The notes under the pieces: model-generated
The model's database searches: none
Told to the model about the DNA's origin: nothing
The model's input: only the letters and a program-made list of their open reading frames with translations
Program-made: the position numbers and the translations under genes
Shown: piece after piece, positions 33,070 to 44,348 of the stretch
Layout of the letters: each line of letters opens with the position of its first letter
How positions within the stretch are numbered: position 1 is the stretch's first letter
DNA from: Calocera cornea HHB12733
Taxonomy: Eukaryota > Basidiomycota > Dacrymycetes > Dacrymycetales > Dacrymycetaceae
DNA: 64,000 bases
Direction: 5' to 3'
NCBI GenBank assembly: GCA_001632435.1
Contig: KV424025.1
Location: 41,561-105,560, forward strand

Positions 33070-33600
33070 ATGGGCCGTATCATGTCGGCCGAGCTGTTCC
33101 CCGAGGGATGCCACATCCTCCTCGTCGCCCACCCGCCACACCTCGCCCACGCCTTCCTCACCCGCCTCGCCCACGTGGCCCCCTCCCCAGCGCCGGCCGC
33201 TGCAACAAGCACCGTAGGCGCAGGGGCAGCACCGGCCCTCCCGACCGCCGACCCCCCCGCCCCGCTCGAGCCAGACAACGAGGGCCGCGTACCCTACACG
33301 CTCACGAACAAGTACTACACCGCACGCGTGTACTTCCAGCTCCAGCCGCTCGCGAAGCCCCCCGCCCCGCCCCTCTGGCCCCCGGACGTGGACGATGACC
33401 GGGCCCGGGCGGTCATCTGGGTGTTTGACAAGCGCCAGGTGAGCCGCGCACGCCTCCTTTCCCGTGCTGTGCAGCTCCGGTGCTGACTGGCTTGGCTGGC
33501 GCGCAGCACGAGCCCGCGCTGTTCGACAGGCTCCTCCCGGCCCTCGAGGCGCATGGCGCCGAGGTCAAGCTCGCGGTCGGCATCACTCCTCCCCCTGCCC

Positions 33601-33634
<34 letters not shown>

Positions 33635-35125
33635 CGCATCAGCATCTGCACCATCGGCAGCCTCATCCGGCCTCGGCCCTCTCCCCACATCCACATCGGG
33701 CTCTTCCAGCCCGCCCCTCCCAAGCCCGCTACCTCCGACCCAACCCCCTCCCTCTCCGGGCATACTGCCGACGCCGATGCCGACACCGACGCCTCGCGCC
33801 TCCCACCCCACCCCTTCGGCCCCGGCCCTGTCAGCACCATTAGCACCAGTACCAGCAGCAGCAGCACGCTCGGCGCTGACCTCCCCGCGCTCACTGTTCC
33901 CATCCCGGCCCCGGCCCCGGTTCGGGGAGTGGAGGACGATGCTCTGGAGAGTTTCTTCATGGACCGCGAGTTCGAGTTTGTTGATGCGGACCAGAACCAG
34001 ACCCAGGACCAGAACGAGGAGCGGGCCGCCCTGGGCCCTGAAGGCGCCGGTGTGGGGGAGGAGGAGGAAGAGGAGGATCTGTTGCAGTCCGGTACGCCCC
34101 CCTCCCCCTTGGCAGTTCTTTCCTGGTACGAGCGTGCGGCTGATGAGATCTATCTCCTGAGCGCAGATGTCGTCGGCTTGAGCAGGGTGCTCGAGTGCTT
34201 GAGCACGGTCATGTGGCCTTCTATGGTGCGCGCCCCGCGCGCAAGGGGACTTCTTGCCGGCTCCCTGCTGTCGGACTCTGCCGGGCTCGGCCCTTCTTCC
34301 GCCTGGGGCGAACTAGCCGGGGAAGAGGACATTGTTTCTGCTGCTGCTGATGATGGTGATGATGATGATGACGACGAGGAAGCGGTCGAAGCGCAAGTGC
34401 AAGCCGTGCTTCAAGGGCTTGAGCAGCTGGCCGTGGGAAGGGACACGTTCGAGGGCCGGCTGGCGGCGGCCGAGTTTGAGAGGAGGGCGAGGAGCGAGCG
34501 GGAGGCGCTTGAGGCGTGGTTGGACGCCGAGCACGCTGATGATGACGATGATGATGATGACGAGGGTGCTCCCTTGGGGTCTGGCTTGGCCGCTAGGAGA
34601 CGGGCGGAGGGGGAGGAGTTTGGAGAGCTTGTGGGCGCTCAGGGGGCCCATACGGGGCGGGAGCGGGACTCGGACGTGTGGGCTGAGCTGGAGGTGGACG
34701 AACCCCGCGCGGCCGGGGCTGGAGCTGAAGCGGGGTACGCCGCGCTCGGAGAGGAAGAAGATGGTGCGGGGGACGACGGCCTGCCCTCCCAGGCTGAGAT
34801 CGTCCAGGCTCACTTGCGGATCTTCGGCCCTCCCCCTCCCCCTCCCCCTCGTGCTGCCCCTGGGCCCTCCCCAGCTTCTGCACCGGGCAGCAGAAGCAGA
34901 AGCAGAAGCAGAAGCACGCCTGGCCCACAGCCGGAGGACCATGAGCACGAGCACGAGTTCGACCTCTCCACGGCGCTGGGGGCGCTGCAGAGCATGCGGG
35001 ACGAGATCCGGGGGATGACGGACGAGCGGGAGCGGCGCAGGGCGGCGGCGCGCGTTGCGCTCGGGCTCGTGCATGGGTTGGGGCTCGATGAGCAAGATCT
35101 GGAGGAAGTGATGCGGCATGGTTGA
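33070..35125 (+). CDS. AAGAB: Alpha/gamma-adaptin-binding protein p34 (AAGAB/Irc6 family)
   Basis: A chaperone-like factor for assembly of AP clathrin adaptors in the cytosol. Exon 1 (33070-33438) encodes a small GTPase-like fold starting at LFPEGCHILLVAHPPHLAHA and ending AVIWVFDKRQ. After a 68 nt intron, exon 2 resumes HEPALFDRLLPALEAHGAEV. The C-terminus carries the p34 signature: ALGALQSMRDEIRGMTDERE followed by RRRAAARVALGLVHGLGLDE. The linker is very long and low-complexity (QPEPEPEP, acidic DDDDD runs). The reading frame changes between about 33600 and 33960 without an obvious consensus intron: upstream the frame beginning at 33507 is right, downstream the next one. Either a non-obvious intron or a base error lies there. 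Length is about 600 residues, longer than animal p34. Confidence 0.75.
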
Positions 35126-35237
35126 CCTGTTCACGTATGGGCAGAAGGCAGCGAGTTAAACGTGGTCATCATGCATTTGCTCTGTGGTACTCTACAGCGG
35201 GGATGTCCCTAATGAAAAGAAGATGCCATGCTGCTAC

Positions 35238-36978
35238 TCAAGCAGAGGCAGACGCGCCCGCCTCGCGCGCCGCCTTGCCCGCGGGCGTCTCGTCCCTAAT
35301 GCCCTCCTCTGCAAAGTTGAGGATGCCGCCCTCCTGCATGTCCGCGACGACCTTCTCCGCCTCCTCAACGGACATGTCCTCCAGCACCTTGTTGACCCTC
35401 TCGAGACTCTTGCTCTCGAGCGCTTTGCGCAGCTTGGGCGTGAACCCCTGCCAGATCGCCCACCGGCGCTTGAGCCACGCCCGGATCTCCTCCAAATCCG
35501 GCTGCTCGCCCTCCTCCACGCCCTCGAAGCTGATCTCGAGCGGCCGGTCGTCCGGTGGCGGCGGGCCCTCGGGGATGTTGAACGAGATGCTGTTCACCCC
35601 GTTCTCGACTTGCAGCTGGATTGTCTCGCGGCCCTCGGACTCTTCCGCCCGGGTCGCCTCGACGCGCTGCTTCATAAGAGTGTACGTGTCATTCACGTCC
35701 TTCATGAAGACCGCCTGGGCCTTCTGGTTACCGCTCGACATCCTACCGCCAGTCAGACCAAAGCACAAGGCAGAGTGCACACCGTGCTCACCTCTGGAAG
35801 AACAACGCGATCCCGTCCTTTCCCAGCTTCTCACAGTACTGCAGCAACAGCGCCTGATGTATGCACGCCAGCGCATACTTCGAGTCCTTCTTCAGCTGCG
35901 CCTGGTACCCAGCCATGAACAGCGCATCCAGCGCACCAGGGCCGAGCACGCTCTTGTTCTTCTGCAAGAACTGGTACGACTCGGCATACTTTCCCACGCC
36001 GATGCGCGAGAACTGGAGCAGGTCGGGCGTGAGGGTCGGCAGGTCCTCCCCGTCCTCCTCGTCGTCGTCATCGTCCGCCTCGTCCGCCTCGTAACCGCTC
36101 GTCTCCTCGCCCCCCCTCTTCACCTCCGGTGCTCTGGGGAGGTCGACAGGCTTGGGCGAGTTGAGCGTCTCGATCGTCGTCTCGGTGGTTTTGTGCGCCT
36201 TCTTGTGCTTGGGAGGAGGGGCAGAAGGGGCAATCTCGACGTCCTCCACTTTGTGGGGCACGTACTGCGGGCACTCAGTCAGTTCGCATCTCTAGAATAC
36301 AGACATCACGTACTTTCGAATCCCAGCCTTCATGAATGTCGTCGCTCGTAATCTTAGCATGAGACTCCTCCTCGAGCGTCTTCAGCTCCTCCTGACACTC
36401 CTTGACCCTCTCGCCAAGCTTCTGCTCATGTCCCTTCAGCTCCTTCACAAGCGCTTTCTCGAGCTTCTCCTGATCTTGGACATCCACCCCTGAGTTATCC
36501 TTAACGTCCCCCCACACCTTGTACAGCAGCTGCAGAATCATCTCATCGTAGCTGGGCGGCTTCGGCGCTCCGGGCAACTCCGCAGGCCCGTCCGCAGACG
36601 GCTGGGTCTTGAGGCGCTCGGTGAGGGAAGAGAACTCCTTCGGCCCGTTGGTGGAGACGGCGCTAATGAGGGCGGCGATGCGCGGGAGGAGGATGTTGGA
36701 CGTCTTGATCTCCTCGTCCAGCTCGTTCATCTTGTGCTTGCGCACCTCGCGACGCTCGTGGATGTCCCGCTGCTTCCATCTGCCCACGCTCTCTCAACAC
36801 GAAGCAGACGGCGTTGACACGATCAACTCACCTGATAAGCGATTTCTTGTCGACGTTGGGATGGCCCTCGATGTCGGAGTCATCCGAGAGCTGCGGTGCA
36901 CGTGTTAGCGCCCACCCGACTGACAGAGGCGCGTGTTCTCACCTCAAGCTTGTCCCACTTGGAGTAGTTGAGCGGCAT
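35238..36978 (-). CDS. CDC37: Hsp90 co-chaperone Cdc37
   Basis: Recruits protein kinases to Hsp90 in the cytosol. The N-terminal client-binding motif is spread over two tiny first exons: MPLNYSKWDKLE, then LSDDSDIEGHPNVDKKSLIR, then WKQRDIHERREVRKHKMNEL. YSKWD and DDSDIEGHPNVDKKS are the most conserved Cdc37 elements and include the CK2-type Ser in SDDSD. The central coiled region (EELKTLEEESHAKITSDDIH) precedes the Hsp90-binding domain with FSRIGVGKYAESYQFLQKNK and KYALACIHQALLLQYCEKLG. The C-terminal domain ends GILNFAEEGIRDETPAGKAA. Four introns. It is convergent with the adaptin-binding gene, with 112 bp between stop codons. Complete. Confidence 0.95.
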
Positions 36979-37314
36979 GTTGGACGTGAACGATATGAGT
37001 GGGTGAATGACAGGGGTATAGATTCGGTGCTTGGTGACGGTGTTCAAGGAACGTGGTGGGTGGTGAGGGTGTGAGCGGGTCGAAGGTGCTAGCATCCTGC
37101 CATGTCCGGAAACGCGTTTGCGGGGTCCAATGTCCCGACCGTTGGAAAGAACACAGCCACGCTTAGTCTGTTGCTTTTCTACCCACATCCGCTGCTTCCC
37201 AACATCACCCTCATTCGAGCAGAGAACACATAATCGGTATCCATGCTGCATGAAAGGGATATCGATAATGCAGACTGAGAATCGCAACACCCGCAAGCAT
37301 AGCACCAGCTGGGC

Positions 37315-38904
37315 CTACTTCGACCGCATATTCGCCCTACGGCTCTTCCCCGGCCTCTGGGCACCTCCCCTCCCTCCTCCGCCCCCGCGCCCGCCTCTGC
37401 CGCCCCTGGCACCGCCGCGGCCACGTCCGCGTCCCCGCCCCGGTCCTCCACCTCCAAAGTCGTCTGTGCTCTCCCGTGTATTCTGCTTGCTCCGCTTGTT
37501 GCCACCCGCGCCAAGCCGGAACTTGCTGTCCCTCTGGTCCCTGTTCATGCTCGTTTTGCCACCACGGCCCCTCTTCGCAGGCCTCTCTGCAAGCGCGTCC
37601 TCCAGGGCGACGTCGAACTCCTCCTCTGCCATGCCTCCCGAATCGCCGTTCAGCGCGCCCTTGCGTTTCCTCTTCAAGCTCTTGAGGCGCTCTCCAACCT
37701 CCTTCTTCTCCCGCTCCCTTTCTTTCAGCTTCTCCACCTGCACCTGCTTGCCGAACTTCTTCAGGTCCCGCTGCCGCTTCTTCTCCTCGCTCTTCTTGAT
37801 CGTCGCGCGCTCGTCCATGAGGCGCGAGCGGACACGCTCCATGTGTGAGTCCGACTTGACCATCTCGGCATAGTAGTCAGGGGGGCGGGTGAAGGGCAGA
37901 TGGGCCTTGGCGGCGAGCTGGCGTGAGTGATCCGCGCCCCAGATCGCTTGCTTGTAGCTGGGATTGATCAGCACATATTAGGGGTCAGATCTTAGCAGAA
38001 AACTTACAATTGAAGCTCGCGATCCAGGTCATCACCAGGATCTTTGACCTCATCCTCCATCTTCTGCGGGTATGTGGTGACGAGGGTCTCCGTCCAGTCC
38101 ATGTCCTTAAGCTCGATCGTCTCGCGTATACGGCGCATCGCAGGCTACATGACGACGTCAGACTATACACGGAGAACGAGAGAGATGGGGATTAACCTGG
38201 TTGTCGATTGTGAGCTTCTGCTTCGGTACGACATCCTCGTCCACCTCGCCGTCTACATCGTCCAGCGCGATGTCATCGTCATCGTCATCCTCTTCATCGT
38301 CATCTTCGTCGTCTACGTCCATGCCATTGGCAAGTTCTGCCTCCTCGCCCTCGGAGGATTCATCGCCTTCATCGGCAACATCCACGATGCCCTCGCCCTC
38401 CTCCGCATCGTCATCCTCTTCATCCTCGTCGCCCTCGTCGTCATCACCGATGGCTGCCAGGGCGTTCTGAGCAAAGTCGTCCAGACCATCGTCTCCGAGA
38501 GCCTTGACAAGCCGGTCCATCCCCTCTACATCATCTTCATCATCAACCTCCTCCTCTTCATCCTCATCGTCTTCCTCCAACGCATCCTCATCCACGTTCT
38601 GCTCTTCATCAACGCCGCCCTCTTCCTCCATTTCCGCATCCTCCACAGCAGCAGCAGCAAGCATTACATCGTCCTGCTCAGTCTCTTCATCGACTGCGTG
38701 GCTGGCGTCCGGTGGTGAGCTGGGTAGCGGGACGTCCTTCGCGGCCTTGCTCTTCTTCCCTCGCACGACCTTGGCCGTCACTTCGGAGACACCCGTTATC
38801 CCTTCTTCCGCGGGCGCCGGTTTTGTAGGCGCTAATTTTGCGGGTGCGGGTTTGACAGCAGCGACCTTCGCCGACTTTGCCGCTTTTTGTTGTGGGCGAG
38901 CCAT
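37315..38904 (-). CDS. EBP2: rRNA processing protein EBP2
   Basis: A nucleolar factor for 27S pre-rRNA processing and 60S assembly. The N-terminal 200 residues are mostly Asp/Glu. Next is the helical Ebp2 domain: PAMRRIRETIELKDMDWTET, LVTTYPQKMEDEVKDPGDDL, and after an intron YKQAIWGADHSRQLAAKAHL then PFTRPPDYYAEMVKSDSHME. A Lys-rich coiled segment (SEEKKRQRDLKKFGKQVQVE, ERLKSLKRKRKGAL) follows, with an RGG-type Arg/Gly tail at the C-terminus. Three exons. It is divergent from KIN17 across about 265 bp. Complete, about 490 residues. Confidence 0.93.
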
Positions 38905-39169
38905 CTTATGGTCGGTTTGGCAAAGTTGCCAATTTTCTTGCGCAGAGAGCGGTCAGGGTCGTCGTCGGCGAAAAGTGCCTGCTCAGGGTTCGGCCTTTTG
39001 CGAGAAGCGTGCGCATTTGATTCCAGGCGAGCAATATGCTTCTGCATCGCCACTTCATTGTCAGTCATACCCGCCCTCACCTCTCAGCTGCGAACGACCA
39101 TCACACAGCGCGTAGCACCCTACTATTTCCACTCGCATTCATCTCATCACCCCATAATATCCATTCAAG
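38905..39169. promoter_or_regulatory. Divergent promoter, EBP2 / KIN17
   Basis: The 265 bp between two divergent start codons must hold both core promoters. No TATA is seen. A minus-strand open frame overlapping it is considered under rejected items. Confidence 0.6.
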
Positions 39170-40114
39170 ATGCCTAAAGCCGAAGTAGGGACAGCGTAAG
39201 TACACAATCACTAAGGAAGACGAGGACAAAACTGACATATCTACAGCAAATACTTGGCGAACAAGATGAAGTCCAAGGGACTTCAGCGACTACGTTGGTT
39301 CTGTCAAGTTTGTGAGAAGCAGTGCCGGGACGAGAACGGGTTCAAGATGCACGCAAACTCGGAGGGCCACATGCGGCAGATGCTCATCGTCGGGGAGAAC
39401 GCGGGGAAGCACATCTCGGACTACTCGGGGCAGTTCCAGCACGACTTTGTGCAGCTGCTGAGCCGACGGCATGGCACGAACCGCGTCAAGGCGAACAACG
39501 TGTACCAGGAGTACATCCAGGACAAGAACCACCTGCACATGAACGCCACGCGCTGGGTGACCCTCACGGAGTTCGTCAAGCACCTGGGGCGATCGGGTAT
39601 TGCGAGGGTGGAGGACACGGAAAAGGGCTGGTTCATGGCGTGGATCGACAACTCGCCCAAGGCGCTCGCAAAAGCCGAGGCAAACCAGAAGAAGGAGCGA
39701 GAGGAAATGGACTCGGAGCAGCGGGAGCGCAAGTTCTTGGAGCTGCAGATAAAGAGGGCGAAGGAGGAGGAGGAGCGGAAGAGGCAGGAGGTGGGAGAGG
39801 GCAGCCATAGTCCGGAGGAGGTTGGGCTCAAGCGACCAGAGGGTGAGCCGTTGAAGCTCTCGCTGGGGCTGAAGCCGGCCGCCAAGCCTGTGGAGGAGAA
39901 GGCGGAGGAGGCTGCACCCGTCAAGTTCAATGTGTTCAAGAAGCCTGCGCTTGCTGGATCGGGCAACGCACTCAAAGGGACGTTCAAGTCCTCTGCTCCG
40001 GCTGCGAAGCCGACAATCGCACTTGGCGAGAAGCGCAAGCTAGAGGACCTGCCGATGGCCGAGCGCCTGATGCTGGAGGAGATGGAGCGCAAGAAGCGGA
40101 GGATGGCTGCTTAA
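39170..40114 (+). CDS. KIN17: KIN17 zinc-finger DNA/RNA-binding protein (short form)
   Basis: Two exons (39170-39195 and 39247-40114) give 297 residues. After MPKAEVGTAKYLANKMKSKG comes the C2H2 finger WFCQVCEKQCRDENGFKMHA then NSEGHMRQM. The Kin17 winged-helix domain follows, with YSGQFQHDFVQLLSRRHGTN, RVKANNVYQEYIQDKNHLHM and NATRWVTLTEFVKHLGRSGI. Then come a coiled KEREEMDSEQRERKFLELQI segment and a disordered tail. Kin17 acts in the nucleus in replication, repair and mRNA processing. The C-terminal tandem SH3-like KOW region of animal Kin17 is absent, as in several fungi. Complete. Confidence 0.95.
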
Positions 40115-40650
40115 CGTATCGCTTCAGAGATTGGGTTGTACTGTAGGATTAGGTGGAGTTTCTTTGTCACCCGTATTCCGCCATGGAGCTCTGTCATATG
40201 TAATAACACTCCATCTGCTTCTCACAGAGTTAGACCTTGAGCTGAGGTGCTCAGCGGACCGACTCAACTACGGATGCCATGCATCTATTCCCGAATGCTA
40301 CAGACGATGCGCCTGAAAGAAGGAAGCTACCCGCCCAACATCCACGTGGCCCAGAGCATGCTAGAATCTAGATGTTCCCGTCGCCGAAATCTTCGCTTCG
40401 TCGACTTGCCTTATATATCATTTCGATTGATCATGGGATGTCTTGGTTAATCGCTCACTCCTGTTGGCGACGCTACCGGCGATCAAGAGCGATGATGAGG
40501 GATTCCACTGATCTACGCATCTTGAGGCCAGTCGTAGCCAGGTTGGCAGTCGGAGTAGTGTCTCTCCTTCGCTGCTTGCCAGTGAAGTGTTGGTTCTGCC
40601 CTTATCACTGACAGACCGAAGCAACCGACCTTTCTCAAGTCTCAATAGAC
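40115..40650. other. Intergenic
   Basis: 3' flank of KIN17 and 5' flank of a decayed DUF6533 gene. No coding segment is recognised. Confidence 0.4.
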
Positions 40651-42454
40651 GATATCATCCTTCAAGTTGAGGACGTCCGCGTTTTCCAGTATGTCACGAG
40701 TGAGGTTTTGGCATTTACTCGTCTACAACATGGGTTTATATCATCCAGTCGCAACGGCCTGTTTGGTGATGTATGACGCGGGTCTGAGTCTGCCACTGGA
40801 GCTGAGATTTGTTTGGCGGTCAGTGCTGCAACCTTTCCTCATACATGTGGACTCATTGAGCTGTAACTGCTCGATGATTCAGGCGACCTGCCACTCTCGC
40901 CAGAAACTTGTATGTGCTCACACGCTTATTGGGTCTTGTAATCCTAGGGCAAGTGCTTTCGGCGGAAGTCAAAATCGGGTTAATCTGACACCACACGCAG
41001 CGGGATGTGCTTCAGTGGGTTCTCTTGGAGCTCAATTCAGCGAGTTCATCTGGAAGACTGACACTATCAAAAGTGACTACTAGGCCGCTCACTAAGAATG
41101 TGGGAGATTTCGCTCGTCAAATGATACCGTCTTCTGACTCTTGTCTTCAGGGGTGAGTACCTGAAATGAAAACTGGCTGTTTTTCTTGGCGGTAAAACTC
41201 AACTCAATTGGAGATGCCGCTACTACAACCTACTGCAAGCATAGTAAGACACCGGGGTCCAAATATCAACTTTTGATTGGCGGCTCATAGAACTCCGTTC
41301 TTCAGCAGCAATGTTCTCATGACTGTTCCCGGAGACGCTTTGATTCTGTGGCGTATACTGGCACTTTTCCAAGGCGAGAGAATCAGTGAGCGTGACTTGA
41401 TTGAGACCCAGTGGCGACGGATGGGCTGATCTTCGCCAGAGCGTTTACTTATATTGTGCTTCTATTGCGGTGGGCTACGTTTCGGCTTTGAGCGTGCTGG
41501 CGCATACTGAGGGGGCACTGTAAGGCGTCCGGCTGGCTCCTACCAGTGGTGGCTACTAGTGGACCACATACTCGTCAACTCACTTTGGACACAGATGGAC
41601 CTCTTGATCATATCAGTCTACACTGGTCCAAGAAGTTTTGTTGTTGTTTCCGCTCCCGAGGTACCTGGATGTTGGAGTGTAATCGACTGGTACGAGTTGA
41701 ACTCGCTCTCCCCCATCCTGTAAGCAGCTACCCAGTCATCCCGGAGCACCTTCAAGTGCTTATATTACTCATAGTCTCATTCCATCGGGGTTCGCTTTAC
41801 ATGGTGAGATTAGCCCCTTCAATGCTACATGACAGAGCCAGAGAGTTCTAACATCAAGCAGTAGCCTTCTTACTACTACTCACCATCTTTAACCGGCACA
41901 CTCTAAGAAAGCAGGGACCCACCGTTATCATGCCACTCAAACGTGTACTTCAAAGAGAGGTTGCGATATATTTCGCGAGCTGGTTATGTAGGTCATTGTT
42001 TCAAGCTTGATTCAGCGAATTAAGGTGGCATACAATGTAGCCGTTTCTATCAACAGTACGGTCATTGTTACCGTTTTTGCAAAACGACCGGCGCTGATGT
42101 CCAGCATCATTCCGTGAGGCGGTTCCGTGAGGCGGTTCTTTCCAATTTAACGGTAAACCGTCTCACGTACACGCAAAGCATGAGCATTGGACTCCAGACT
42201 GTTTGCGTATGCGATCGGCCCTCAGAGCTTGTTCAAAAATTGATCAAACCTCAATTCAGCCTTGTCGGCTGTATCTGCATCTCAAGCTGAGCAACTCGGC
42301 TAGTGGCCTCGACGAGGTCACTGCCTCGAGCGCAGCACTTGCGCCAACTGCCAGGACGCCGCCAACTGCCTCCACGACGTGGTCCACTACGCTTCCGTCT
42401 GGACGTTCGAGACCGACACTCAGTCGTCCGTTGGATATCTTCCGCGGGCGGTGA
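40651..42454 (+). pseudogene. DUF6533 gene relic (start lost)
   Basis: Exon 1 reads SIDDIILQVEDVRVFQYVT and the splice to exon 2 gives IATACLVMYDAGLSLPLEL then RFVWR, a clear DUF6533 signature like that of the 9 and 12 kb genes. No ATG precedes it in frame, because a stop lies upstream at about 40609. Later pieces are visible: FLLTIFNRHTLRKQG (about 41870-41920) followed by VIMPLKRVLQREVAIYF, and a tail PCRLYLHLKLSNSASG ending at 42454. Between them the frame is broken repeatedly. The order is preserved, so this is an old copy in place, not a fragment insertion. A missed short upstream exon with the start is the alternative. Confidence 0.6.
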
Positions 42455-42541
42455 AGAGACGAGGTGGATATTTCAAGCCACGGCGATGCACTCGAAATAG
42501 TTACCCGTCTGGAGGAAGGGTTTAGCGGTTGAGGTAATCAT

Positions 42542-44348
42542 CTATTGATCACGATATTGAGGATCAAGCTGATGGTCACTAGGATAGAGGTAAGTCAAGT
42601 GGCGATGATGGGGTAATGGGTGAAACACGGACTCCCAAGTTTGAATCCAATTTTCCCCATTTGACGTTGGTTCCCACTCCATAGTTGACTTGCGCAGCAT
42701 GACGTTCCCGATGACCAGCTCGTCGACCAGGTTGGCGAGACGCTTCTGTGCTTCAGCACACATCTCCAATTGCGAGTCTGTAGACGGAGCCAGCAAAACT
42801 TGAGTAGGGTGGAAGTCGAAGCCGGCGTACGGGAGACACGGCTAATTGTTTGTTGTGACCATGTCTTTGCTGTAGGAATGTCTCCCAGGCTTCTATTACC
42901 ACCAGGGTATACCCTCCATTTCGAACCACTTCTTCCAACAGAGGGCAAAGTCGTTGCGACGTCATTCGCTGGAGCAATGCTTGATCTTCCTTCCCACTTG
43001 CGTCGTATACCTTGTATTGGAGGCTCTTCAGAGACGAGAATGCGGCAAGAATGACTGGGAAGAAGTCATCATGCGATGAGTGAGTCGAGAACGCTCGAAG
43101 AGAGCGCCGAGATGAAGTTGCTCCGAATGCCACGAGAGCATCGGTGACTTGAATGTTCGTGTTGCGCCGTACAGGATCTCCGCCATATGTGGGGCAGCAC
43201 AATCTGCACTTAAAGGTGTGCGGATTTGGGGACCGCAATGCAGGAAGAAAATAGTTTTCTTCCCCGCGGTTGGCAATCAAGAGGCATTTCCGTAGTCGTG
43301 GAAGGTCGAGCTGAATTCTGGGAGGCACTGCCTCGCCGCCTGGATGGTAGTCCACGTTGAGAACAACCTCCTCTAGAGCAGGGCATAACGACAGCAGAGT
43401 CAAAGCGCTAGCGAATGGCCGTATCGGGCCCTCGAGCGTGAGGTAGCGGAGGTGGAGAGATCCGATCGTGGAAACCAAGGCGGTCGGTAGGAACAAACCC
43501 ACGAGGCTCAATCCTTTCAGTGCCTTTGCGGCCGCGGAAAGGATCGAGAGTGCGAATGAGTCACTTTCCCTGCCACTACAGGTGGTCTCAATGCACAGAA
43601 ACTCAACTTTGTCCCGTAAGAGTTCAATGGAACTTGAGGTAAGTGATCGCATCTGGGTCCCACTGTCCTCGAGCCTAAAGCCTACGCCTGCGCCAATGCA
43701 AAGTTGAAGAACGTGCGGACAAGGTCGATCTCGGTGCGCCTTCAAGAACTCCTGTAGGACAAGGTCGCACATGGAAATTGTTTCCATTTGGAGACGGATT
43801 TGGAGCGGTGTTTCCTTCGACCTTTTCAAGAACGCTTGGTGTCGTGACCGGAGCGAGAGTAGGTTTGTTTCTTGCACTAGAGCTTCTCGGTGCCAAGGGT
43901 TGTGGACTAGTAGAAGGGATCTTGGCCACTGCGCTGCAGACAACTCGACGTTGATCCACAAGGCAGGGATGCCGAGCGATACAATTTTCCAGCGCCTACA
44001 CACCGAGCTGAGCACAAGGGGATCCGTATTCCCGAGGAAATCCTCTGGCTGTATCACGTAGGTTTTCGGATGACGAAAAGTGCAGACGAGGAAGATGTCT
44101 CGGAGAACCTCATCGGGAAGACGATATATCTGTGAGAGTGCCGTATTGCGGTTTTCGAGTATGCGGTGCACGATCAGGTGAAGATCGGTGTGAAGATCAC
44201 GCGTGTCATCATCATCCATGAGCGCGTCTGTGGTGCTGCTGGGCGAGAGTACCGAGGTCGACGGTCCGACCGCGGCAAGCGCGATATTGAACGCCTGCCC
44301 CGCGTCGCGCGCCTGGCGGAGTTGGAAGGCTCGCATTGCGTGCATCAA
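42542..44348 (-). pseudogene. F-box protein, frameshifted near the 3' end
   Basis: A long minus frame (44348-42753) encodes the F-box ALSQIYRLPDEVLRDIFLVC with VCRRWKIVSLGIPALWINVE. About 400 residues of degenerate leucine-rich repeats follow (LTLLSLCPALEEVVLNVDYH and similar). F-box proteins couple substrates to SCF ubiquitin ligases through Skp1. In the paralogue at 50.2 kb, the RLRLPP motif is followed by an AEAQKRL...VDELVIGNV block. Here that block (EMCAEAQKRLANLVDELVIG) is in another frame, so a one-base indel lies at about 42790-42810. After the block, a terminal intron with the donor after WIQTWGA leads to a last exon DDHQLDPQYRDQ. Either this is a fresh pseudogene or one base is misread. 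Confidence 0.75.

Noticed and set aside
38832..39080. 82-residue minus frame overlapping the EBP2 start (begins MRAGMTDNEVAMQKH)
   Set aside because: It overlaps the EBP2 coding region in another frame and lies in the EBP2/KIN17 divergent promoter. The composition looks somewhat protein-like, but it has no domain; it may be an upstream open frame at most.
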